From: Arthrobacter sp. OY3WO11
GTDB lineage: Bacteria > Actinomycetota > Actinomycetes > Actinomycetales > Micrococcaceae
DNA length: 64,000 bases
Assembly: GCF_001641125.1 (NCBI RefSeq)
Contig: NZ_LWLP01000001.1
Coordinates: 1,003,835-1,067,834, forward strand
Direction: 5' to 3'
Shown: positions 9,358 to 17,215 of the stretch, piece after piece
Numbering within the stretch: the stretch's first letter is position 1
Layout: every line of letters begins with the position of its first letter
The notes under the pieces: model-generated
Databases searched by the model: none
Told to the model about the DNA's origin: nothing
What the model saw: the letters and a program-made list of their open reading frames with translations, nothing else
Made by a program: the position numbers and the translations under genes

Positions 9358-11529
9358 ATGTCGGTCAAGGGCACCAAGGACTCAGCCAGGACGGCAGCTG
9401 GCCGCAACGGAGCCGAGTCGCGCCGTGCAGACGCCTCTGCCGGTATTGCCGCCGAGGATCCTGCCAAAATCCGGAATGTCGCGCTCGTAGGCCATTCGGG
9501 TGCCGGCAAAACCATGCTCATAGAAGCACTGCTCGCTGCCCAGGGAATGATCACGCGCAAAGGATCCATCCCGGACGGGACAACGGTCAGCGATTCCGAC
9601 CCCGCGGCCGTACACCAGCAACGCTCCGTGACCCTGTCCCTGGTGCCGCTGCTGATCGACGGCATCAAAGTGAACCTCCTGGATACCCCCGGTTACCCCG
9701 ATTTCATCGGCGAGCTCCGGGCGGGCCTGCGCGCGGCGGACGCCGCCTTGTTCGTGGTGTCCGCTGTGGACGGCATCGACGCCACCACCACCGCACTATG
9801 GGGTGAGTGCGAGCTCATGCAGCTGCCCCGCGCCGTCGCCATCACCCGGATGGACCACCCGCGGGCAGATTACGACGGCGTCCTGGCCGCCTGCAGGAAG
9901 TCATTCGGGGAGGGCGTCCTGCCGCTGTACGTCCCGGTGCGGGCGGGCGGTGAGGTCACTGGCCTGATGGGACTGCTGTCCGGCACGGTTACGGACTATT
10001 CGTCCGGGGAGCCGGCCGCTGCCGTGCGGGCAGCGGATGCGTCGGAACGTGCCGCCTCCGGTGCCGCCAGGGGTGAGCTCATTGAGGGGATTATCGCCGA
10101 GAGCGAGGACGAGACCCTGATGGACCGCTACCTCGAAGGCGAGGACATCGACACTGATGTCCTCATCGCCGACCTGGAAACCGCCGTCGAACGCGGCACC
10201 TTCTTCCCGGTCCTGTCCACGTCCGCCGTGAGCGGGCTGGGCACCGCAGAACTCCTTGAGGTGCTGGTCCGGGCTTTTCCATCACCGCAGGACGGCACCG
10301 TGCCCGGGGCGACCGACCTGGCGGGCTCACCCGCAGGGGCCCTGCGCTGCGATCCCACGGGACCGCTGGCGGCGGAGGTGGTCCGGACCTCCGTCGATCC
10401 GTTCCTGGGCCGGGTCTGCCTGGTCCGGGTTTTCTCCGGGACGCTGCGGGAGGATGCGCCGGTGCACGTCGGCGGCCACGGGCTGGCGGACCGCGGCCAC
10501 CAGGACCACGACTCGGACGAACGCGTCACGCACCTCTACTCACCGCTGGGAGCCTCCCTGCGGCCCGTGCCGTACTGCGTGGCCGGCGACATGTGCGCGG
10601 TGGCCAAACTGGGAAGCGCCGAAACGGGGGACACCATCTCCGGACGGGACCGGCCCCTGCTGCTGGCCACGTGGGAAATGCCCGAGCCGCTATTGCCGGT
10701 GGCGGTGGAACCCGACTCACGCAGCGACGAGGACGCGCTCGCGCGCAGCCTGGGGAAGATCGCGGCCGGCGATCCCACCCTCCGCGTGGAGCGGAACTCC
10801 GAAACGCACCAGCTGGTCCTTTGGTGCATGGGCGAGGCCCACGTCGAGGTAGTCCTGGACCGGCTCCGCGACCAGGGCGTGAAACTGCACACGGTGGACG
10901 TGGTGACGCCATTACGGGAAACCTTTGCAGCACCCGCGGCGGGACACGGCCGGCACGTCAAGCAGTCCGGAGGCCACGGGCAGTACGCCGTCTGCGACAT
11001 CGACGTGGAGCCGCTTCCCCGCGGCGGGGGTTTCGAATTCGTCGACAAAACGGTGGGTGGCGTTATTCCGGGAACCTTTATCCCGTCCGTGGAAAAGGGC
11101 GTCCGGGCGCAAATGGAGAAGGGCGTGAGCGCGGGTTTCCCCGTGGTGGACCTGCGGGTCACGCTCACGGGAGGCAAGGCGCACAGCGTGGATTCCTCGG
11201 ACGCAGCATTTCAGGCGGCGGGGGCACTGGCGCTGCGGGAGGCCGCGGCGGCCGGGCGGATCCAGCTGCTTGAACCGGTGTCGTCAGTGACCATCATGGT
11301 GGCGGACGAGCACGTGGGGTCTGTGATGAGCGACCTGTCATCCCGTCGCGGCCGGCTCACCGGCACAACGTCCTCGGGCGAAGGCCTGACTGAAATCGGC
11401 GCTGAAGTCCCGGACCACGAGCTCCTGCGGTACGCCGTGGACCTGCGGGCGCTCACCGCCGGAACGGGGCGCTTCCGCCGCCGTTACCTGCGGCATGACC
11501 CTGTGCCTGCCAGCTTCAGCCCCTCGTAG
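9358..11529 (+). CDS. EF-G-like GTPase (EF-G2 / FusA2 type)
   Basis: A 723-residue translational GTPase related to elongation factor G. It is the second, non-essential type found in many actinobacteria rather than the main FusA. G1 is GHSGAGKT (about 45-52), G3 is DTPGYPDF and G4 is the divergent TRMD in place of NKxD. EF-G domains IV and V follow, with KQSGGHGQYAVCDIDVEP and the GRLTG segment. The ATG at 9358 has AGGAGGT at 9346-9352. In-frame codons upstream to 9277 lack a site. No rpsL, rpsG or tuf is nearby, which supports the EF-G2 assignment. Its exact role in translation is unsettled. Confidence 0.88.
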   Translation: MSVKGTKDSARTAAGRNGAESRRADASAGIAAEDPAKIRNVALVGHSGAGKTMLIEALLAAQGMITRKGSIPDGTTVSDSDPAAVHQQRSVTLSLVPLLIDGIKVNLLDTPGYPDFIGELRAGLRAADAALFVVSAVDGIDATTTALWGECELMQLPRAVAITRMDHPRADYDGVLAACRKSFGEGVLPLYVPVRAGGEVTGLMGLLSGTVTDYSSGEPAAAVRAADASERAASGAARGELIEGIIAESEDETLMDRYLEGEDIDTDVLIADLETAVERGTFFPVLSTSAVSGLGTAELLEVLVRAFPSPQDGTVPGATDLAGSPAGALRCDPTGPLAAEVVRTSVDPFLGRVCLVRVFSGTLREDAPVHVGGHGLADRGHQDHDSDERVTHLYSPLGASLRPVPYCVAGDMCAVAKLGSAETGDTISGRDRPLLLATWEMPEPLLPVAVEPDSRSDEDALARSLGKIAAGDPTLRVERNSETHQLVLWCMGEAHVEVVLDRLRDQGVKLHTVDVVTPLRETFAAPAAGHGRHVKQSGGHGQYAVCDIDVEPLPRGGGFEFVDKTVGGVIPGTFIPSVEKGVRAQMEKGVSAGFPVVDLRVTLTGGKAHSVDSSDAAFQAAGALALREAAAAGRIQLLEPVSSVTIMVADEHVGSVMSDLSSRRGRLTGTTSSGEGLTEIGAEVPDHELLRYAVDLRALTAGTGRFRRRYLRHDPVPASFSPS

Positions 11530-11539
11530 TAGCCCCGCC

Positions 11540-12796
11540 ATGAACGCGGCTGCCCGGAAGATCCAGCGCGTCTATCTCACACTGACCCTGGGAAACACCC
11601 TTGCGGCCTCGTTCATCTGGGGAATCAACACCCTCTTCCTGCTGGACGCCGGGCTGACCAACCTTGAGGCCTTCGCCGCGAACGCCTTCTTCACTGTGGG
11701 CATGGTGCTCTTCGAGGTGCCCACCGGCGTGGTGGCGGACAGCTGGGGGAGGCGGGCTTCCTTCCTTCTGGGGACCGTCACGCTGGCCGGGTCCACCTTC
11801 CTCTACTTCCTGCTGTGGCAGTTCGCCGCCCCGTTCTGGTGGTGGGCCGCCGTCTCGGTCCTGCTGGGCCTGGGCTTCACCTTCTTTTCGGGGGCGGTGG
11901 AGGCGTGGCTGGTGGACGCCCTGCGCTTTTCGGGATATGAGGGCGGACTGGAGGTGGTGCTCGGGCGCGGACAGATGGTGTCCGGGGTGGCCATGCTCAC
12001 CGGCTCCGTGGCAGGCGGGGTGATCGCCCAGGCCACGAACCTGGGGGTTCCGTTCCTGGTGCGCGTGGGTGTGCTGGTGGCGATGTTTGCTGTGGCCTTC
12101 CTGCTCATGCACGACGTCGGCTTCACGCCTGAACGCTCGGCCCACCCCCTGCGGGCCACCCGGGCCGTCCTCAAAGCTTCAGTGGACGGCGGCCTGAAGC
12201 ATCCGCCCGTGCGGTACATCATGCTGGCTGCGCCGTTTACCGAAGGCGTGGGCATCTACGTGTTCTACGCTTTGCAGCCCTACCTGCTGCAGCTGTTTGG
12301 AGATCCCCGGGCCTACGCCATCGCCGGCCTGGCGGCGGCACTGGTGGCAGGAGCGGACATTGTGGGCGGGTGGATGGCCCCGCGCATCCGGAAACTGGTC
12401 AAACGGCGGACCAGCGTGCTGATCGCCACCAACATCGTCAGTGCACTCATCCTGGTGGTGCTGATGTTCACCACCGCTTTCTGGCTCGCCCTGGCGCTCC
12501 TTGCGCTGTGGGCCGTGGTGTCCTCGGCGGGCACGCCCGTGCGGCAGGCATACCTGAATGACATGATTGCATCGAAGCAGCGGGCAACAGTGCTGAGCTT
12601 CGATTCCCTGATGGGCTCGGCAGGGGGAGTCGTGGTGCAGCCTGCGCTGGGCAGGGCCGCTGACCTCTACGGCTACCCGGCTTCCCTGGCTGTGGGCGGT
12701 GCGCTGCAGCTGATCGCGGCACCTTTTATCCTGCTCAGCCGCAGACAGCTGCCGAAGGCGGACACGGCATCGGACGGGACATCGGCAGCGCCCTAG
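11540..12796 (+). CDS. MFS transporter
   Basis: A membrane transporter of 418 residues with about twelve hydrophobic segments in two halves. Major facilitator features include FFTVGMVLFEVPTGVVADSW and GRRASFLLGT after helix 2, the loop-2/3 signature. The substrate is unknown, and drug or metabolite export is typical of this subgroup. The ATG at 11540 is 10 nt after the stop of the EF-G-like gene. An ATG at 11495 would overlap that gene and has no ribosome binding site, but the site at 11540 is also weak. Co-transcription with the upstream gene is likely. Confidence 0.83.
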   Translation: MNAAARKIQRVYLTLTLGNTLAASFIWGINTLFLLDAGLTNLEAFAANAFFTVGMVLFEVPTGVVADSWGRRASFLLGTVTLAGSTFLYFLLWQFAAPFWWWAAVSVLLGLGFTFFSGAVEAWLVDALRFSGYEGGLEVVLGRGQMVSGVAMLTGSVAGGVIAQATNLGVPFLVRVGVLVAMFAVAFLLMHDVGFTPERSAHPLRATRAVLKASVDGGLKHPPVRYIMLAAPFTEGVGIYVFYALQPYLLQLFGDPRAYAIAGLAAALVAGADIVGGWMAPRIRKLVKRRTSVLIATNIVSALILVVLMFTTAFWLALALLALWAVVSSAGTPVRQAYLNDMIASKQRATVLSFDSLMGSAGGVVVQPALGRAADLYGYPASLAVGGALQLIAAPFILLSRRQLPKADTASDGTSAAP

Positions 12797-12827
12797 CAGC
12801 TGCCCGGGCTGCAGCGGCAGTTCTGTT

Positions 12828-13175
12828 TCAGTCAGAGTCCATCAGTTCGAGCAGCTTCTTGGCCGCGTCCCTGATGTCATCGTGCCCGTACTGCGCCGCC
12901 CTGCCTTCCAGCGAGATGACAGCGCAGCGGTGGATCTTGCTGAAATCCCCGAACGGGAAGCTGACGCTTCCTTTGGTCCCCTCCGATTTATCGTCGTCGT
13001 GGCCAAGGTGCCAGTCCGCGAAGGCCCCGAAACCGTGCTTGTCGATAAAGGAGTTCTCCTGCTCTGTGGACGGCGCGTGTTCACTCCAGTCATCCCGGAC
13101 ATCGCGTTGGACCTTTCCCGCCTTTATGAGCTTGCGCGCGTGGGTGAGTGCCTTCCGGTTCAGCCGTACTGCCAT
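12828..13175 (-). CDS. Conserved hypothetical protein (115 aa)
   Basis: A small soluble protein that I recognise only as a widespread actinobacterial hypothetical. Conserved-looking parts are WSEHAPSTEQENSFID, FADWHLGHD and FPFGDFSKIHRCAVIS, followed by a helical C-terminus (DDIRDAAKKLLELMDSD). The first 25 residues are basic. The ATG at 13175 has GGAAGGA about 6 nt upstream. It converges with the MFS gene with 31 nt between the stops. No function can be assigned from sequence. Confidence 0.8.
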   Translation of the reverse strand: MAVRLNRKALTHARKLIKAGKVQRDVRDDWSEHAPSTEQENSFIDKHGFGAFADWHLGHDDDKSEGTKGSVSFPFGDFSKIHRCAVISLEGRAAQYGHDDIRDAAKKLLELMDSD

Positions 13176-13328
13176 CCTGCGTCCTTCCGTTTCTACGCTG
13201 GAATTGCTCGGGCTGCGGTCAGCCGGAGGAACTCCAGCCTAGAAGCGCGGCAGGGAAACCGCTACGGATTAACGCCGGCGAGACCGCGACGAAACGCGCC
13301 CACAACAATCGCTGCGTAGCTTTCAGGC

Positions 13329-13532
13329 ATGATCGCAAACATCCCCGGCCGGTTCCGCGCGTGGCTCATTGACACGTTTACCTACGAATCCGGCCAACAG
13401 GCAGCCGATGCCATGGCTGATGCCACCCGGTGGGGATGGCTGCCGGCGCTGAGCGGGGTGGCGGTCGGGGGAGAATACGCCAGACGGAGCCACAATGAAT
13501 CCATGGTGCAGGGCAGCGGAATGCCTGGTTGA
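13329..13532 (+). CDS. Possible small protein (67 aa)
   Basis: An open frame with genome-like codon choice (mostly C or G in third positions) and a plausible protein: an amphipathic start (MIANIPGRFRAWLIDTF), then ADAMADATRWGWLPALSGVA and a basic tail. The ribosome binding site before the ATG is weak. It stands alone between two conserved genes. I do not recognise the family. It could be a genuine small gene or chance. Confidence 0.4.
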   Translation: MIANIPGRFRAWLIDTFTYESGQQAADAMADATRWGWLPALSGVAVGGEYARRSHNESMVQGSGMPG

Positions 13533-13625
13533 AGCACACTATTGCGCCGGTAGCGGGAATATGCCCTAAACTGCTTCACTGAGGTGCCTGAAATGGCGCT
13601 GCGCAGCAACGAAAGTGAACACGCT

Positions 13626-13928
13626 ATGGCTACCGATTACGATGCTCCACGCAAGCAGGAAGAAGAATCTCCGGCCGACTCGCTGGAGGCCCTCCAGGCG
13701 TCGCGTGGCGGCAACGCGCAGACCGCAGTCATTGACGTCGACGAGAACGACACCGCCGAAGGCATAGACCTGCCCGGCGCGGATCTTTCCAACGAGGAAC
13801 TGACGGTCATTGTTGTTCCTGAACAGTCTGATGAATTCACCTGCTCATCCTGCTTCCTGGTCCGCCACCGCTCCCAGGTTGCCCGCGAAAAGAACGGCAT
13901 GAAGTACTGCCGGGACTGCGAAGGCTGA
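13626..13928 (+). CDS. DUF4193 protein, zinc-ribbon-like
   Basis: Exactly 100 residues, matching the actinobacterial DUF4193 family. It has an acidic N-terminal half, then a four-cysteine knuckle: C73-S-S-C76 and C95-R-D-C98, expected to hold zinc. Such proteins are suspected to touch nucleic acid or RNA polymerase, but no function is proven. The ATG at 13626 (MATDYDAP) is the family's usual start, preceded by a weak GAAAG. A strong intrinsic terminator follows. Confidence 0.88.
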   Translation: MATDYDAPRKQEEESPADSLEALQASRGGNAQTAVIDVDENDTAEGIDLPGADLSNEELTVIVVPEQSDEFTCSSCFLVRHRSQVAREKNGMKYCRDCEG

Positions 13929-13946
13929 CGCCTCCCGAACTTCCCT

Positions 13947-13981
13947 GCGCCGGCCACCTCTATGGGTGGCCGGCGCTTTTT
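13947..13981 (+). terminator. Intrinsic terminator after the DUF4193 gene
   Basis: Stem GCGCCGGCCACC (13947-13958) pairs perfectly with GGTGGCCGGCGC (13965-13976) around a 6-nt loop, followed by TTTTT at 13977-13981. It lies 18 nt after the stop codon. Confidence 0.9.
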
Positions 13982-14218
13982 CGTCTCCTGCCGTCGTTAT
14001 GCCGGTAACGGCAAGGTGCAGGAACAGTTCAACAGCGGGGCATAAACAGCCCAAACAGGGCCAACGAAAGCCCGTTTTCCGCACTGGATTTATGTGTGCG
14101 TGATGCGTGGCGCCGCAGCCTAACGGTTGCGCGGCGAAGCGGCCACAGGCCTCGATCTGCGCCGGTAACGCTCCTACCCTTGAGCTATCACATCGCTCAA
14201 CACATGGGTGGCCCCACA

Positions 14219-14767
14219 ATGAAAAAGTTCTCCATCTGGCTCGCCGCCATCCTCATGGCTGCCGGGCTGGGACTCGTGGCACCGGGGCCCGCCTCGGCAA
14301 CCACTTCCTATTGCGGGCTCGTCTGGGGGTCCCTGGCGAAATCCGACTCGGACATGGGCACCGCCAATGCCACCAACGTCCGCACGGGGCAGCACTACTG
14401 CTTCGACAGGATGGTGGTGGACCTCAACGGCCCTGCCGCCGGCTACACCGTGAGGTACGTCCCCCAAATAGTGCAGGACGGATCCGGGTTCACCATCCCG
14501 GTCCGGGGAAACGGGCGCCTGCAGGTGACAGTCAACGCTCCCGCCTACGACGGGAACGGCAACTCCACCTATAACCCTGCTGACCCTGCCGAGCTCTCCA
14601 ACGTGGCCGAGTACCAGACCTTCCGCCAGATGGTCTGGGCCGGAAGCTACGAGGGCTACACCAGCATTGGCCTGGGTGTCCGCGCCCGCCTTCCGTTCCG
14701 GGTCTTCACCCTGGACGGGCCGGGTTCCGGATCACGCCTGGTGGTGGACGTAGCGCACTACTGGTGA
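14219..14767 (+). CDS. Secreted AMIN-like domain protein
   Basis: A 182-residue exported protein. The signal peptide is clear: KK, then a hydrophobic core, ending PGPASA near residue 27. The mature part (DRMVVDLNGPAAGYTVRYVP, then VRGNGRLQVTVNAPAY and an RVFTLDGPGSGSRLVVDVAH end) resembles the AMIN-like domain of actinobacterial exported proteins, a beta-sandwich thought to bind cell-wall material. Two cysteines (CGLVWG and HYCFDR) may pair. The ATG at 14219 follows GGGTGG by 7 nt. There is no lipobox, so it should be free or wall-associated. Confidence 0.75.
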   Translation: MKKFSIWLAAILMAAGLGLVAPGPASATTSYCGLVWGSLAKSDSDMGTANATNVRTGQHYCFDRMVVDLNGPAAGYTVRYVPQIVQDGSGFTIPVRGNGRLQVTVNAPAYDGNGNSTYNPADPAELSNVAEYQTFRQMVWAGSYEGYTSIGLGVRARLPFRVFTLDGPGSGSRLVVDVAHYW

Positions 14768-14782
14768 CAGGTGGCCGTAGAC

Positions 14783-14826
14783 GGAAAGGTGCCGTTCTCC
14801 CTGGTACGGGGGAACGGCACCTTTCC
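14783..14826. terminator. Bidirectional hairpin between convergent genes
   Basis: Perfect 15-bp stem GGAAAGGTGCCGTTC (14783-14797) with its complement at 14812-14826 around a 14-nt loop. It lies between the convergent secreted-protein and permease genes. The A/T-rich base of the stem gives short A and T runs in both directions, so it can serve both. Confidence 0.75.
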
Positions 14827-14858
14827 TGCGCCCGGGCAGTTGGGCTAACCCAGGGTGA

Positions 14859-16415
14859 CTATTCCGGCACCACGAGCGCGGGGGTATCCCGCTTGAGGGT
14901 TTCGCCGCGGAAGAAGCCCGGGCGGACCTTGGCCATGATGAGCATGACGGCGGCGCCTGAGGCCAGGATGCCGACACCGAGGACGAACACCAGGCCCACT
15001 CCGAAGATTTCCGAGCCGCTGCCGAACTCCGGGGCCCAGCTGTCCACTGCGGTCTGCAGGAACACCACGAACAGGCCCACCCCGCCCAGCACCGGGCACA
15101 CCAGCCGGAGAACGAAGTGCCGCAGGCTGTCGAAGACGCTGTGGCGGAAGTACCAGGCGCAGGCCAGCGCCGTCAGTCCGTAGTAGAAGCAGATCATCAG
15201 CCCGAGCGCCAGGATGGTGTCGTTGAGGACGTTCTCGCTGACCACATGCATCACCGCGTAGAAGCCCGCGGACATGATGCCGGCGGCAACGGTGGCGAAG
15301 CCCGGCGTCGCGAACTTCCTGCTGACGCGGCCAAACGGTGCGGGCAGGGCGCCGTAGAACCCCATAGCCAGCATGCTCCGGGAGGGCGACATGAACGTGG
15401 ACTGCAGGGAAGCGGCCGAACTGGACAGCACGGCAAGGGACATGAGGATGGCGAACGGACCCATGATGGGGGAGGCCAGGGCGGTGAAGATGTTCTCATG
15501 GATCTCGGTATTGTTCAGGCCGTTGCCGGTATCCCCGACGCCGGCGAACATCATGGTGGCGATGCTCACCAGCAGGTAGATCGCCAGGACAATGATGGCG
15601 GTGAGGGTGCCAGCCAGCCCGGAGGTCTTCCTGCCGTTGGAGGTTTCCTCATTGACCGTCAGGCAGACGTCCCAGCCCCAGTAGACAAAGATGGAGAGCG
15701 AGATGCCGGCAGCGATCTGCCCGAAAGTCTCGATCCTGGTGACGTCGAACCATTCCCAGCTGAACGGGATGGCGGTCTCTGACGAGGACCAGTTGGCAAA
15801 GGCCATGCCGACGAACAGCCCCAGGACCAGCAACTGGAATCCCACCAGGATGTACTGGACCAGCTTGGTGGTGTGAAGTCCGCGGTAGCTGACCCAGACG
15901 GCCAGGGCCACGAACACAAAGCAGGTCAGCACGTTCAGTGCCTTGTTTGCGGACAGCTCGGCGAGCCCGGGGGAGCCGGTCAGCTGCGAAAGGAAGAGAT
16001 AGAAGAAGTCGACGGCGACTCCCGCGAGGTTGGAGAGCACAATGATGTTCGCGGCCAGCAGGCCCCACCCTCCCATCCAGCCCACCCAAGGGCCGAAGGC
16101 CTTGGTAACCCAGGTGAAGGTGGTGCCGCTGTCCGGGGAATCGGCGTTGAGTTCCCGGTAGGCCAGGGAGACCAGGATCATGGGGATGAAGCCGATCAGG
16201 AAGATGACAGGCAGCTGGAGCCCGGCTTCGTTGACCGTGGGGCCCAGGGCGCTGGTGAGGGTGTAGGCGGGGGCAATGGTGGAAATGCCAAGGACGACGA
16301 CGGCGAGCAGTCCCAGCTGCCCGCCTTTCAGTCCTTTGGGGCTGATGCCGGACGTCCCCCGGGAATGCGGCCCGGAACCGGCAGGGGATGTTCTGGTGCG
16401 GATGGTCTCGGTCAT
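14859..16415 (-). CDS. APC-family amino acid permease
   Basis: A cytoplasmic-membrane transporter of 518 residues with about twelve helices. APC features include GLLAVVVLGISTIAPAYTLT at helix 1, PVIFLIGFIPMILVSLAYRE, and SPDSGTTFTWVTKAFGPWVGW with the SGG-like loop. The end is hydrophilic and short. The substrate is unknown, with amino acids or amines likely. The start at 16415 (MTETIRT) has AGAAAGTGG about 6 nt upstream. An ATG at 16445 lies nearer the repeated operator-like motif and has no ribosome site. The two upstream ATGAATG motifs suggest repressor control. Confidence 0.82.
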   Translation of the reverse strand: MTETIRTRTSPAGSGPHSRGTSGISPKGLKGGQLGLLAVVVLGISTIAPAYTLTSALGPTVNEAGLQLPVIFLIGFIPMILVSLAYRELNADSPDSGTTFTWVTKAFGPWVGWMGGWGLLAANIIVLSNLAGVAVDFFYLFLSQLTGSPGLAELSANKALNVLTCFVFVALAVWVSYRGLHTTKLVQYILVGFQLLVLGLFVGMAFANWSSSETAIPFSWEWFDVTRIETFGQIAAGISLSIFVYWGWDVCLTVNEETSNGRKTSGLAGTLTAIIVLAIYLLVSIATMMFAGVGDTGNGLNNTEIHENIFTALASPIMGPFAILMSLAVLSSSAASLQSTFMSPSRSMLAMGFYGALPAPFGRVSRKFATPGFATVAAGIMSAGFYAVMHVVSENVLNDTILALGLMICFYYGLTALACAWYFRHSVFDSLRHFVLRLVCPVLGGVGLFVVFLQTAVDSWAPEFGSGSEIFGVGLVFVLGVGILASGAAVMLIMAKVRPGFFRGETLKRDTPALVVPE

Positions 16416-16455
16416 GGCACCACTTTCTGGAAGATGTTGAGACAACGGTCACTAT

Positions 16456-16527
16456 ATGAATGGCGTTCATTTAGTATGAGTGCGTGTGACGCGGGACGCA
16501 AGGGTAAATATGAATGCCGTTCGTTTA
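16456..16527. promoter_or_regulatory. Twin operator-like motifs in front of the permease gene
   Basis: ATGAATGGCGTTCATTTA at 16456-16473 and ATGAATGCCGTTCGTTTA at 16510-16527 are near-identical direct copies 54 bp apart, about five helix turns. Each contains an inverted repeat of the ATGAA-N5-TTCAT type, typical of TetR or GntR-class operators. They lie between the divergent permease and Dps genes, so either could be the target. Confidence 0.6.
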
Positions 16528-16637
16528 TGTCCGTGATTCACGAATTAGTAAGCTCACTGAGAAATCCCCTGCGGACCGGCCACAGCGCGCTGTGGTGCTG
16601 ATAGCGTCGGGACTACTGGACCAATTGAGGAGGACGC

Positions 16638-17117
16638 ATGAAAGCTTCACCGACACTGACCAACAACCTGCAGGCCGTGCTCGCCGACCTGATCGAACTG
16701 CACATCCAGGGCAAGCAGGCGCACTGGAACATCGTGGGAACCAACTTCCGCGACCTGCACCTGCAGCTGGATGAAATCGTGGATGCTGCCCGCCAGTTCG
16801 CCGATGACACTGCCGAGCGGATGCGGGCACTGCACGCGCTGCCGGACGGCCGCAGCTCCACCGTGGCAGAGTCCACGAGCCTGGCCCAGTTCCCTGAAGG
16901 CCTGATCAGCACCAAGGACGCGATCGAACGCATCGTCGCTGCCCTGGAGGCTGCCGTTGGCACCATGCGCAAGGTTCACGATGAAGTGGATGAAGAGGAT
17001 CCCACCACCGCGGACCTGCTGCACGAGTTCATCGCCAAGCTCGAGCAGTACGCCTGGATGGTCAACGCCGAGAATATGAAGCCCACTGCCAGCGTTACGG
17101 CGCCGGACGCAAAGTAG
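16638..17117 (+). CDS. dps: Dps-family ferritin-like DNA-protection protein
   Basis: Stores iron and protects DNA from peroxide as a dodecamer. The 159-residue protein has the Dps ferroxidase spacing exactly: H29, H41, D56 and E60, within QAHWN, FRDLHLQLDE and ADDTAERM. Its four-helix-bundle length is normal. The tail (NAENMKPTASVTAPDAK) is short, with no long lysine-rich DNA-binding arm. A strong GAGGAGG lies just before the ATG. A strong terminator follows, so it is monocistronic. Confidence 0.93.
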   Translation: MKASPTLTNNLQAVLADLIELHIQGKQAHWNIVGTNFRDLHLQLDEIVDAARQFADDTAERMRALHALPDGRSSTVAESTSLAQFPEGLISTKDAIERIVAALEAAVGTMRKVHDEVDEEDPTTADLLHEFIAKLEQYAWMVNAENMKPTASVTAPDAK

Positions 17118-17144
17118 CAGCGTACGCAACGAAGCGGAGTGCAC

Positions 17145-17189
17145 GGCGTCCGCAGCCGGAGGTGAATCCTCCGGCTGCGGGCGCCTTTT
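17145..17189 (+). terminator. Intrinsic terminator after dps
   Basis: An 18-bp stem (17145-17162 with 17168-17185, one G-U pair) around loop TGAAT is followed by TTTT at 17186-17189. It also faces the convergent exporter gene. Confidence 0.9.
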
Positions 17190-17215
17190 GCTGTCCCCGG
17201 CGCTCAAGGCACCTT

